A stretch of 34,729 nt of DNA from the NCBI GenBank assembly GCA_903912925.1, contig CAIWJG010000956.1, positions 1-34,729 of the forward strand, read 5' to 3'. Source of the stretch: an uncultured Verrucomicrobia subdivision 3 bacterium (lineage in GTDB: Bacteria; Verrucomicrobiota; Verrucomicrobiia; Limisphaerales; UBA8199). The notes below the pieces were generated by a model. The model saw only the letters and a program-made list of their open reading frames with translations, had not been told where the DNA came from and searched no databases. Both the position numbers and the translations under genes were made by a program. Of this stretch, positions 1 through 6,816 are shown piece after piece. Positions within the stretch are counted from its first letter, which is position 1; the number at the start of each line of letters is the position of its first letter.

Positions 1-168
1 ACCAGCCCAGGGCAACGCCCTGGGTTCATCGCCCCAAAAACCATCTGGAGCGCTGAAGGCGCGGCTCATCCTCGCCTGGTATGAGGCAGGCCGTTGGCCT
101 GCAACGGCAAAACGGGCGATGAACCCAGGGCGTTGCCCTGGGCTGGTATGAAACAGGCCGTTGGCCTG
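1..168. repeat. REP-like cluster of four GTT/AAC-loop hairpins
   Basis: Four perfect short hairpins share a GTT (or AAC) triloop. CCCAGGGC/GCCCTGGG occurs at 6-24 and again at 124-142; GCAGGCC/GGCCTGC is at 86-102; CAGGCC/GGCCTG is at 154-168. Positions 1-34 are an exact inverted copy of 114-147. The small ORFs here are by-products of the repeat and are not called as genes. Similar palindromic clusters are common between genes in Verrucomicrobia and Planctomycetes; that they are dispersed in this genome is inference from memory. Confidence 0.75.
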
Positions 169-348
169 AAGACTGCCGGCGGTCCGACGCTCCTACGCCC
201 TCACGCTGCCACTGGAACCTATGACTTGGCCAGTTTTTGCGAGGCTTGTCTGGCAGCAAATCCTAGCGGCATTGGACAAGAATGTCCGCGCTCCGAAAAA
301 TCTAAGCTGCGCACCTGACGTGCGTTGTTGTGGCTGTTCCTGTGAGGG
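169..348. other. Intergenic spacer, nothing recognised
   Basis: This is the sequence between the hairpin cluster and the 3' end of the leftward mannosidase gene. I see no convincing ORF, RNA or terminator with a T-tract. The two overlapping forward ORFs look non-coding in composition. Confidence 0.5.
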
Positions 349-3300
349 TCACTTGAACTGTGCTTTGATGGTCACGGGCGCGAATGGCTTGACGGGCGCG
401 GTGATCTTCTTGCCGTGGGAGGTCTGCCTGGTCGCATGAGCTTCCACGAGGTCGCAAGTGAAGGCTTCTCGCACCGGCTTGGGCAAGGTGAGTTTCAGGT
501 TGCCGCCGGCACCGGAGAAATCGCAGACGCGGAAGATGTATCCATTGCCGTCCTCGGCCTGCTTGAGCGCCATCAGGGGCAGGCTAGCGGGCTCGACACT
601 GACCAGGCTGGTCGCCGGGGTCGAGAGCACCGGCTTGAGCGGGCCGCCGCCACTCTGGGCGACAGGCGGCGAGAACATCTCCCAGCCGCGGGCCACGGCG
701 TCCCGTTTCACGAAGCCACCCCGCGCGGAGGTCAGCGAGAAGCGGAACACCTCTCGTCCGCCCTGGGTCGCCTTGTAATTCGTATGCCAGTAGTTGTTCA
801 TCACGTAGGCAAAGACATGCGCGCGCTTGAGCGAGAGCTGCCGCGGCCAGGTGGAGGCGGTCAGGCCGCCCAGGGTGACCAGAGGGCTGTCCAGGGGCGA
901 GAGCACAGCCGTCGCCTTGCCGTCGGAGGCCGCCAGCCAGCGCTGCACGGCATACCAATCCCGGCACGCGGAGCTGTGCTGATCTTTGAGCGGCTCGGTG
1001 ATGGCATCCGGATACTCCAGCCACAACCCTCCGGCTGCCGTCTCGAACGCGAAGGGGAACGCGATATAGACGCTCTCCTTGGCTCGTGTCTCTTCCTTGT
1101 CCAGCTCACAGCGGAGATCAATGCGCTTGAGCCCCTTGTAGAGCCGCACGCGCAGAGTGATCTTCGGGAACTTCTCCGCCGTCGCCTCGCTGGCGAGCTC
1201 GCCGAAGACCGGGCCGTTGGATTGCGTGACCCGCACCGGCCTCTGACGGTGGTAGGAGAACTTCGGGGGCGGCAGGCCCTTCAGATTGGAGCTGATGGCA
1301 TGGCTGCCTTCACCGCCGGTGACGTAGATCAGTTCGCCCAGACGATACTCGCTCTCGGGGTCAACCAGCTCGCAGCCGCTCTCCTTGTCCAGGATGGATT
1401 TCAGCCCGCCGGTGGCGGGGCAGACCGTCACCCGGTAGAACTCATTCTCCATCTGGCCCTCGGCGAGGGTGACGGCATTTGCGCGAGTCTCCGTCTCGAA
1501 CAGTTTCCGATAGGAGCGATAGCCGACCGAGGGCAGCTCAGTGGCGACAAAGCAACTGCCCCCTTCGGGCAACGCCTGGCAGGGAATCTTGCGCTTGGTC
1601 TTTACGTCCTGCACGGCGGCGGCCTGGTCGGTCGTAACCACATCCGTACGCGACCAGGAGAGGGGGTTGAACACCAGCAAGTCGGCAGCCGGCGCCATCG
1701 TCGCGAGCTTGGACATGCCCGCGGTGAGCAGCTCCCGCGACGCCGTGTCGGCCTGGAGCGCAAACGAGCTCTTCACTCGCCACTGCTCGACAGTCTGCTC
1801 CGATGTCGGCGCCGAGATGCTGCCGGCCGCGCCCCAGGTATGCTCGTCGTAGAGCAGGATGTTGCGCCAAAGCTCATCGAACTCGCACTTAGGGTAAGGC
1901 TTGCCGTCGAGCACCGCCGCCAGCGAATGGAGCATCTCAGCCGTGACGGCCCGCTCCTCGGCCCGCCGGCACAGCACCGTTTCGTGGGCGCTGGATGCCG
2001 CGCCGTCTTCCCACCACGCGCCAAAGTCGCCCTTCACCACGGGTATCCTGGCGGCGAAGTTCTGCTCGATATAGCGGAAGAAGTCCGCCGGGCGGCCCAG
2101 GATGAGCTTGGGATACTCCCACTGAGCGTTCCACTTCTCGACGACCTCTGCCAGCCAGGGCGCCACGCCCTGATTATCGCTGAAGGCCCCATTGATGAGT
2201 ACCGCGTCATAGGGGTAATCCGCCCTGTCGTAGTCCGCCAGCAGCCCCGGCAGCCGCTCACCCGCCTGCTCGATCGAGCCGATCACACCGCCCGCCATGG
2301 CATAGCCTGGGGCGATGTGGCTCAGCACGCGCGAACCGTCCGGCCCTTCCCAATAGAACGGGTTCTTGAGCCCCTGCGTGGCGTGCGGGGCGCGGTCGGT
2401 GTTGACGCCCTCGATGAAATATCGAATGCCCGAGTTGGCCAGGATGGTGGGCAGGCTGCCAATCGCGCTGGGCACGTCATCAAGGATGACTGACGCCAGC
2501 TCAAATTCCCCCTTGTTGGCGAGGTTACGGGAAGCCAGTGTCGCGCGGTTCAGCGCCTCGTGCGAGCACAGGCCGGTGAGCATATTACCGAACAGAGCCG
2601 ACAATCCCATCCGGCCCTCGCGCAGGCGGCGGAACGTTTCCTCGGCCTTCTCCGGGTGCGCCCGCAGGAAACAGTCGAGCTGCCAGTAGGTCTCGAAATC
2701 CCAGTTGAAGGAGGGGTGCTCATTCACTAGCGCCAGCGCTTGCATGGTGTTGCTCGCATGGAGAGCAGCGACCTTGTCCTGCAGGTCCGTGTAGCCAATG
2801 TCCGTGTGGACCGTCGGGACGATGAACACACGCCAGCGGCGGGTGGGCCGCAGCACCGTGCGGGCCTTTGCCTCACGGCTGCCCGCCTTGAGTGCCACCT
2901 CGATCGGCGTGTTCTCCGTCACCTCGGCCATAGGGAGATACAGCTCATTGTGTCCGAAGCGCAGCGCCAGCTCCTGCTCGCCGGTCTTGCCGCCCCCCTT
3001 CCAGGCGACGGTTGCGGGCTCGCTCGGGCTGACCAGGTTCTCGATCCAGACCCGCACCTGACGCTGCACGCCGCTGCCCGCACGCTTCAGCCACGGCATT
3101 GCCTCGGCCTGCAGGCGCAGCGGCTCTGCCGGTGCCGCCACGCCGCTCTCCAGCCGCACATCGTCATAAAGCATCCAACTGCCCACATCGGTCTGCACGG
3201 TGATGGTGTTGGTTCCCGCCCGCAGCAACGATGACGGGAACATCTGTTGCAACGAGTAATTCTTGCCCAGCTTAGGGTTGGTCAGCGACCCATCGCCGGC

Positions 3301-3720
3301 GCCTGGGGGACAGCGCAGCTTCAGCTCAGTGCCGTTGATGCCCACCATCAGGCCCGGCGGCTGTCCCGAGTGCGTGTCCACGAAATCGAGCACCAGCCGG
3401 TAGTAGCCCGCGGCCACCTCAGGCAGGCCAAAGGTGATCTTGAACGTATGCGCCCGGCCGCCAGCCCAGGAGTCCGCCGGTCCAGGCTGAATCCACGGCC
3501 AGTCCTTCGCGGGGTCGCTCGTGCCCATGACGAACTCGGCATCGTGCGGGAACGTCTGCGCGTAGGCCCCATAGTTGCCCGCCAGCGCAAACTCCCGGTA
3601 GTCCCCATCCGCCGTGCCGATCTGAAATACCTTCACGGCGGCGGCCGCAGGCTGTTCCTGGGCGAAGGCTGAGAGTGCCCAACCGATGCAAACCAATCCG
3701 AGGCAGAGGAGCTTTTTCAT
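349..3720 (-). CDS. Secreted GH38 alpha-mannosidase-like glycoside hydrolase
   Basis: Predicted 1123-residue secreted enzyme that removes alpha-mannose (or a related sugar) from glycans. The start at 3720 is preferred over a longer ORF start at 3789 because it opens directly on a signal peptide (MKKLLCLGLVCIGWALSAFA). Residues about 30-195 look like the beta-sandwich domain III of family 4 polysaccharide lyases (DW, W, NG and 'DDVRLES'-type ending), a probable carbohydrate-binding module. The GH38 catalytic region begins near residue 295 with the HxD metal motif in VHTDIGYTD (about 303-306) and a DDVPS segment near 413 that aligns with the family's nucleophile region. The C-terminal half carries the beta-domains usual for GH38. 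The gene stands alone with no sugar transporter or regulator beside it. The family call is strong; substrate is not deducible, and a GH38-like enzyme with altered specificity is possible. Confidence 0.85.
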   Translation of the reverse strand: MKKLLCLGLVCIGWALSAFAQEQPAAAAVKVFQIGTADGDYREFALAGNYGAYAQTFPHDAEFVMGTSDPAKDWPWIQPGPADSWAGGRAHTFKITFGLPEVAAGYYRLVLDFVDTHSGQPPGLMVGINGTELKLRCPPGAGDGSLTNPKLGKNYSLQQMFPSSLLRAGTNTITVQTDVGSWMLYDDVRLESGVAAPAEPLRLQAEAMPWLKRAGSGVQRQVRVWIENLVSPSEPATVAWKGGGKTGEQELALRFGHNELYLPMAEVTENTPIEVALKAGSREAKARTVLRPTRRWRVFIVPTVHTDIGYTDLQDKVAALHASNTMQALALVNEHPSFNWDFETYWQLDCFLRAHPEKAEETFRRLREGRMGLSALFGNMLTGLCSHEALNRATLASRNLANKGEFELASVILDDVPSAIGSLPTILANSGIRYFIEGVNTDRAPHATQGLKNPFYWEGPDGSRVLSHIAPGYAMAGGVIGSIEQAGERLPGLLADYDRADYPYDAVLINGAFSDNQGVAPWLAEVVEKWNAQWEYPKLILGRPADFFRYIEQNFAARIPVVKGDFGAWWEDGAASSAHETVLCRRAEERAVTAEMLHSLAAVLDGKPYPKCEFDELWRNILLYDEHTWGAAGSISAPTSEQTVEQWRVKSSFALQADTASRELLTAGMSKLATMAPAADLLVFNPLSWSRTDVVTTDQAAAVQDVKTKRKIPCQALPEGGSCFVATELPSVGYRSYRKLFETETRANAVTLAEGQMENEFYRVTVCPATGGLKSILDKESGCELVDPESEYRLGELIYVTGGEGSHAISSNLKGLPPPKFSYHRQRPVRVTQSNGPVFGELASEATAEKFPKITLRVRLYKGLKRIDLRCELDKEETRAKESVYIAFPFAFETAAGGLWLEYPDAITEPLKDQHSSACRDWYAVQRWLAASDGKATAVLSPLDSPLVTLGGLTASTWPRQLSLKRAHVFAYVMNNYWHTNYKATQGGREVFRFSLTSARGGFVKRDAVARGWEMFSPPVAQSGGGPLKPVLSTPATSLVSVEPASLPLMALKQAEDGNGYIFRVCDFSGAGGNLKLTLPKPVREAFTCDLVEAHATRQTSHGKKITAPVKPFAPVTIKAQFK

Positions 3721-3840
3721 GCGTTGCCCGCCTTTGTGCCAGCGAAGCCCGCCCGGCGCAAGCCGGAGTTGGCCTTCCTTCCGGGTCAAAGCACGGGCTG
3801 GTGATCAAAGCGCCATGATGTGCCTCAGACCCTTCATTCC

Positions 3841-4665
3841 ATGAGTAAAGCCAAACGCAGCAACATCGAAGTTCAGGGAACGACCATCAGCATCCTTTCG
3901 CGCCCGGGCGGTGACTATATCTCCCTTACCGACATGGTTCGCCACTTCGATGGAGCGGGTGCCCTGATCGAGCAGTGGCTCAAGAACAAAGATACCGTTC
4001 TGTTTCTCGGCGTCTGGGAGCGGATCAATAATCCCGATTTTAATTCCCTCGAATTCGAGGGAATTAGAAATGAGGCGGGCCGGAACAGTTTTTTCCTCTC
4101 AGCAAAGAAGTGGATCGACCTGACCGGAGCCAAAGGACTGATCGCCAGCGCGGGCCGCTACGGCGGCACCTATGCCCACAAGGACATCGCCTTCGAGTTT
4201 GGCTCATGGCTCAGCCCGGAGTTCAAACTGTATCTCATCAAGGAATTCCAGCGCCTTAAAGACGACGAAAATGACCGCCTCCAACTGAATTGGAACCTCC
4301 AGCGCACGCTCGCCAAGATCAACTACCGCATTCATAACGACGCGATCAAGGAAACCCTTATCCCGCCATCCGTCACCAAGGCGCAGGCCGCCGCCGTCTA
4401 TGCCAGCGAAGCCGACCTGCTCAACGTCGCCCTCTTCGGCCAGACCGCGAAACAATGGCGGGATGCCCATCCTGACGCCGAGGGCAACATCCGCGACCAC
4501 GCTCCGCTGGAGCAACTGGTTGTCCTCACCAATCTCGAAAGCCTTAATTCCGTTCTCGTCCGTCAAGGCCTGCCGCAGCCCGAGCGCCTCGCCATGCTCA
4601 ATGGCATCGCCATCACCCAGATGCGGACCCTGCTCACGGCCAGCAGCGTGAGACGCCTCAAATAA
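3841..4665 (+). CDS. KilA-N domain protein
   Basis: Predicted 274-residue cytoplasmic protein with an N-terminal KilA-N DNA-binding domain. Residues about 8-120 hold the typical elements: 'YISLTDMVRHF', 'IEQWLKNKDTVLFLGVWE', a conserved 'NPDFNSLEFEGIRNEAG' loop and 'GLIASAGRYGGTYAH' followed by 'EFGSWLSPEFKLYLIKEFQRLK'. The C-terminal half is a helical region found in bacterial chromosomal KilA-N proteins. ATG 3841 is chosen; an in-frame GTG at 3820 would add seven residues. KilA-N is known from phage and large DNA viruses, and this size class is common on bacterial chromosomes as an accessory gene of unknown role. It lies at the left edge of a run of antirepressor, toxin-antitoxin and restriction-enzyme remnants and is the only one of the phage-type genes still intact. 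A perfect palindrome sits inside its coding sequence. Confidence 0.85.
   Translation: MSKAKRSNIEVQGTTISILSRPGGDYISLTDMVRHFDGAGALIEQWLKNKDTVLFLGVWERINNPDFNSLEFEGIRNEAGRNSFFLSAKKWIDLTGAKGLIASAGRYGGTYAHKDIAFEFGSWLSPEFKLYLIKEFQRLKDDENDRLQLNWNLQRTLAKINYRIHNDAIKETLIPPSVTKAQAAAVYASEADLLNVALFGQTAKQWRDAHPDAEGNIRDHAPLEQLVVLTNLESLNSVLVRQGLPQPERLAMLNGIAITQMRTLLTASSVRRLK
4041..4066. repeat. Perfect 26-bp palindrome inside the KilA-N gene
   Basis: Each arm is 13 nt (TAATTCCCTCGAA and its exact reverse complement) with no loop and no mismatch. It encodes part of the conserved FNSLEFEGI segment. It could be an operator for a dimeric DNA-binding protein, possibly KilA-N itself, or a transcript hairpin. The symmetry is observed; the role is inference. 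Confidence 0.9.
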
Positions 4666-4670
4666 CCTTC

Positions 4671-4814
4671 ATGAAATCCATCGCCAGGACCTTCCAGAAG
4701 CGCGTCGCCGCCGGTCTGCAATCCGGGCGTGATTTCGTCATCCCTGACCAACAGGAGCAGGCCCGCCAGACCACCGATTTCGAACTGATAACGTGGCTGG
4801 TGATCAAATCATAA
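4671..4814 (+). CDS. Small hypothetical protein, 47 residues
   Basis: A short ORF begins 5 nt after the KilA-N stop and runs to TAA at 4812-4814. It encodes a charged N-terminal half (MKSIARTFQKRV...) and the segment QARQTTDFELITWLVIK. I have the impression that similar short ORFs with 'QTTDFELITWLV' accompany accessory genes in related genomes but cannot name a family. There is no strong Shine-Dalgarno sequence, so coupling to the upstream stop would be needed. It may equally be a remnant, as most of its right-hand neighbours are. Confidence 0.35.
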   Translation: MKSIARTFQKRVAAGLQSGRDFVIPDQQEQARQTTDFELITWLVIKS

Positions 4815-4821
4815 TGAACCC

Positions 4822-5052
4822 CTATTCTCGGACCTTGCCTGCATTTACGGCGTGCCGACCAAACGGCTCAATGAGCAGGTCAAGCGGAATGCCGGACGGT
4901 TTCCACCGGACTTTCTGCTTCGGCTGATGACCGAGGAGGCGTCCGAATGCAGCCGTTCAAGGTCGCAATTTGCGACCTTGAAGCGCGGACAAAACATCAT
5001 TAAGGAAGAGGCTGCCCCTTACCGTATCAAACGGAAAGCCCTCCGGCCATGA
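4822..5052 (+). pseudogene. Truncated ORF6N domain gene
   Basis: The reading frame DLACIYGVPTKRLNEQVKRN, then AGRFPPDFLLRLMTEE and RSQFATLKRG, follows the ORF6N domain closely (family pattern: DLA-LYGV-TK-LN-AVKRN--RFP-DF, then SQF-TSKRG). The N-terminal strands before DLA and their start codon are missing: the frame opens after TGA 4801-4803 with no ATG, and only GTG 4852 lies inside the domain. After 'KRGQN' the typical 'LPYAFTEHG' is lost and the end is degraded. ORF6N is a DNA-binding module of phage-derived regulators. This is a 5'- and 3'-truncated remnant. Confidence 0.7.
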
Positions 5053-5080
5053 AGCCAGCTAGCACGCAGCAGTTCTCATC

Positions 5081-5416
5081 ATGGGACGGATGGGACGGAT
5101 GGGAGGAATGGGACGGATGGCGGATGTCGTGCTCGCCCTCATCAACTCACGCGATCCAAAGCAATACATCCAGCGAATGAAGCAGCGCGACCCGGAGTTG
5201 GGTAAAGGGCGGGTACAGATTGTACATACCCTTCCGCAGAACAAACACGCCGCCGGCGCTGGCGGCACGGTGGCCGGCAACGCCCGGCGTGACCTCGAAC
5301 AGAAAAGCGGACGCAAAGTCGTCACCAGCGAAAACTACCTCGCCTTGACCCAGTCCGTGAAGAAAGCGAAAGCGCTGGCCAAGCCTGCTCCACCAGGGAA
5401 ACCTGGCAAACCATGA
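5081..5416 (+). pseudogene. Internally deleted Bro-N/DinD-like antirepressor remnant
   Basis: The 111-codon ORF joins two distant parts of the Bro-N/DinD-like family. Residues about 14-52 (DVVLALINSRDPKQYIQRMK...) match the early Bro-N segment. Residues about 54-98 (HAAGAGGTVAGNARRDLEQK, then SGRKVVTSENYL) match the extreme C-terminus, where family members have 'AGGxIAGNARxxLExxxGxxVVSxxNYL'. The central part, usually some 150 or more residues including the 'ANTEGIFRIIQSIPSPKAEPF' region, is absent. The 5' end is replaced by a 9-bp tandem repeat giving MGRMGRMGGMGRM. The frame is open, so a short protein could be made, but it lacks most of the domain. Confidence 0.65.
5082..5117 (+). repeat. 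9-bp tandem repeat, about four units
   Basis: Units of TGGGACGGA occur in series, with one degenerate unit (TGGGAGGAA), at the 5' end of the Bro-N-like remnant. They appear to have replaced its original N-terminus. Confidence 0.85.
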
Positions 5417-5439
5417 ACCCGGAAACGGCAGTTGTTTTT

Positions 5440-5468
5440 AACCGCAAAGAACGCAAAGATCACAAAGA
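5440..5468. repeat. Dispersed 'CGCAAAGA' repeat fragment
   Basis: The run AACCGCAAAGAACGCAAAG and the following ATCACAAAG belong to the same short repeat family as the longer block near 34406-34581. Here it separates the Bro-N-like remnant from the DUF4258 remnant. Confidence 0.6.
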
Positions 5469-5470
5469 CA

Positions 5471-5542
5471 GATATCATCACCGCCTACGGGCCGTCGCTG
5501 GAGATTCTTGAAGCCGACTATCGAACGAAACGCAAACTATGA
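5471..5542 (+). pseudogene. C-terminal fragment of a DUF4258-like toxin gene
   Basis: Twenty-three codons, DIITAYGPSLEILEADYRTK and three more residues, end in TGA that overlaps the next ATG (ATGA at 5539-5542). The 'ITAY-PS-E--E-D---R-K' ending is that of DUF4258 proteins, which often precede a YgiT-type zinc-finger gene as a putative toxin-antitoxin pair. The rest of the gene is missing upstream, where the CGCAAAGA repeat begins. Confidence 0.5.
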
Positions 5543-5646
5543 ACTCAAGAAAGGATCAATGTCCGCTCTGTGGCGGAAACAAGACGGCCGGCGTGACCAC
5601 GTTCACAGAGGATTTGAGATGGAAACAGTTGAAGCGTGATTTTTAA
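5539..5646 (+). pseudogene. N-terminal fragment of a YgiT-type zinc-finger protein
   Basis: Thirty-five codons start with MNSRKDQCPLCGGNKTAGVT and then TFTEDL, the first CxxC zinc knuckle and 'G-TTFT-DL' of YgiT/MqsA-like antitoxins. The second CxxC and the rest are lost, and TAA 5644-5646 follows within a few residues of the breakpoint. Together with the preceding fragment this is the residue of a DUF4258-YgiT pair whose ends were removed from both sides. Confidence 0.6.
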
Positions 5647-5835
5647 GTCCCCATTCCCGCCGCGCCGCCGGAAGAACAAAAGCCGGTGGAGCGCCGGGTT
5701 GCCCGCATTTTCGGGGCGAAGCCGCGGGATGCCGGGGCGGACGTGAGCGCGTTGGAGCGGGAGATAGACGAATTGGTGTATGCGCTCCACGGTCTGACGC
5801 CGGAAGAAATCCAAATTGTGGAAGGAAACGCATGA
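5647..5835 (+). pseudogene. C-terminal relic of a restriction/DNA-methyltransferase, copy 1
   Basis: Sixty-two codons read PIPAAPPEEQKPVERRVARI, later ALEREIDELVYALHGLTPEE and IQIVEG. This matches the extreme C-terminus of Eco57I/TaqI-like restriction-methyltransferases, where 'LE-EID-LVY-LYGLT-EEI-IVEG' is typical. There is no start codon and no upstream body. Its TGA (5833-5835) overlaps the ATG of the next gene, so the downstream three-gene module may once have been coupled to a complete R-M gene. A 132-bp section is repeated at 6584-6715. Confidence 0.6.
5653..5784 (+). repeat. 132-bp direct repeat, copy 1 (copy 2 at 6584-6715)
   Basis: The two copies lie exactly 931 bp apart and align without gaps. 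I count four mismatches, two in the GCC/GCT-region codons and two that turn CCG into TAG in copy 2. They flank the three-gene module at 5832-6570. Confidence 0.9.
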
Positions 5836-6155
5836 GCAAGAGCCGTGACATATTGTTTGAAGCCCGGACGCCACTCGGTTTCACCGTGCGCGTCACGAGG
5901 GAGTATTGGAACATCATCACCACGGTCAAACATCCCGTCATGGCCGGATGCGAAACGGAGGTGCAAGCCGTTCTGGAAACACCGGAGGAAATTCGGCGTA
6001 GCAAAAGCGACGCGAACGTGTATCTTTTCTACCGCAGCCGACGCAACCGGCGTTGGGTCTGCGCCGTGAGCAAGCAGGAAGGCCGGACCGGCTTTCTCAT
6101 CACGGCGTATCCGACCGACGCCATCAAAGAAGGCGAAAAGATATGGCCGAAGTAA
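5832..6155 (+). CDS. Small protein of a DUF2283-linked module (toxin-like, unnamed family)
   Basis: Predicted 107-residue soluble protein. Notable segments are FEARTPLGFTVRVTREYW, 'VKHPVMAG', 'YLFYRSRRNRRWVCAVSK' and 'GFLITAYPTDAIKEGEKIW'. The closing 'hhWhCVVVK...GFLITAYPTD-IKEGE-hW' layout recalls small RelE/Barnase-like or DUF4258-type nuclease toxins, and I recall such proteins encoded beside DUF2283 genes; both are unverified. ATG 5832 has a good ribosome site (GGAAGGAAA) and overlaps the stop of the preceding restriction-enzyme relic (ATGA). It overlaps the next gene by 13 nt, so the three genes form a tightly coupled operon. Unlike its neighbours it is undamaged. Confidence 0.75.
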   Translation: MSKSRDILFEARTPLGFTVRVTREYWNIITTVKHPVMAGCETEVQAVLETPEEIRRSKSDANVYLFYRSRRNRRWVCAVSKQEGRTGFLITAYPTDAIKEGEKIWPK

Positions 6156-6361
6156 ATGTTTATTATGATCCGACAGGCCGCACCTTGACCGTGTGGTTTG
6201 GCCGGCGGCAGACGGAATACGTCTGCGAAGAAACCGGCGAGGAAGTGATCTTGATGAAGGACCGCAAGGGTCATGTCATTGGTTTTGAGCGGTTGAACTA
6301 TTCGGCTAAAGCCGCGCAGCCGTTGCGGGTGGCATTTGAAACCATTCCCCAGCCCGCGTGA
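6143..6361 (+). CDS. DUF2283 protein, first of two
   Basis: Predicted 72-residue protein. 'NVYYDPTGRTLTVWFGRR', then 'GEEVILMKDRKGHVIGFERL' fits DUF2283 (a short beta-hairpin fold with YD-x-D/G-x-L near the start and 'D-GxhhGhEhh' at the end). The start at 6143 is chosen because it opens exactly at the domain and overlaps the upstream gene by 13 nt, with GAAGG ahead of it; an upstream in-frame ATG at 6053 would add 30 residues that only mirror the neighbouring gene. By its position behind a possible toxin it may be an antitoxin or partner, but this is inference. Confidence 0.75.
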   Translation: MAEVNVYYDPTGRTLTVWFGRRQTEYVCEETGEEVILMKDRKGHVIGFERLNYSAKAAQPLRVAFETIPQPA

Positions 6362-6570
6362 AGGCCGATAAAATAAGAGTCTGGTTCGACGCGGAGGGGG
6401 ATTTCCTGGAAGTCCGTTTTTCCGACGCCGCTGGCTACGAAAAGATAACCAAACATGACGCCGTCATGGAGCGCCTGGACGCGCAGGGGCAGGTCATCGG
6501 CTTCAGCGTCATGGGCGTGAGCAAATTCAAGAAAGGCAACCCGCTGGATGCGGAACTCGTTGCCACTTGA
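6358..6570 (+). CDS. DUF2283 protein, second of two
   Basis: Predicted 70-residue protein starting with GTG that overlaps the previous TGA (GTGA), with no ribosome site of its own, so it is probably translated by re-initiation. 'IRVWFDAEGDFLEVRFSD' and 'RLDAQGQVIGFSVMGVSKF' again fit DUF2283. The sequence is clearly diverged from its neighbour, so this is an old paralogue pair rather than a fresh duplication. Two such proteins in one operon could form a heterodimer; that is inference. Confidence 0.72.
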   Translation: MKADKIRVWFDAEGDFLEVRFSDAAGYEKITKHDAVMERLDAQGQVIGFSVMGVSKFKKGNPLDAELVAT

Positions 6571-6580
6571 TTCTTCTTTT

Positions 6581-6769
6581 CCGATTCCCGCCGCGCCGCC
6601 GGAAGAACAAAAGCCGGTGGAGCGCTTGGTTGCCCGCATTTTCGGGGCGAAGTAGCGGGATGCCGGGGCGGACGTGAGCGCGTTGGAGCGGGAGATAGAC
6701 GAATTGGTGTATGCGATCCGAGGCCTGTCCAAGCACGAAATCAAAATCGAGGAGGACGGCGGCAGGTAA
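6581..6769 (+). pseudogene. C-terminal relic of a restriction/DNA-methyltransferase, copy 2
   Basis: Sixty-two codons long like copy 1, reading PIPAAPPEEQKPVERLVARI, then a TAG stop inside the relic where copy 1 has CCG, then ALEREIDELVYAIRGLSKHE. The last 50 bp diverge from copy 1 (GLSKHEIKIEEDGGR against GLTPEEIQIVEGNA), so the duplicated part ends at about 6715. It is not translated as a unit. Confidence 0.6.
6584..6715 (+). repeat. 132-bp direct repeat, copy 2
   Basis: This is the partner of 5653-5784. It lies immediately downstream of the last gene of the three-gene module. Confidence 0.9.
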
Positions 6770-6816
6770 GAGGATTCCCAGAAGTAGCTTATGGAGCAGG
6801 AACCCACCACACAGGG

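Noticed and set aside
415..2493. Long 692-codon forward ORF opposite the mannosidase gene
   Set aside because: It is the antisense shadow of a GC-rich gene with a clear family match on the other strand; its translation is rich in Arg, Gly and Leu and has no recognisable domain.
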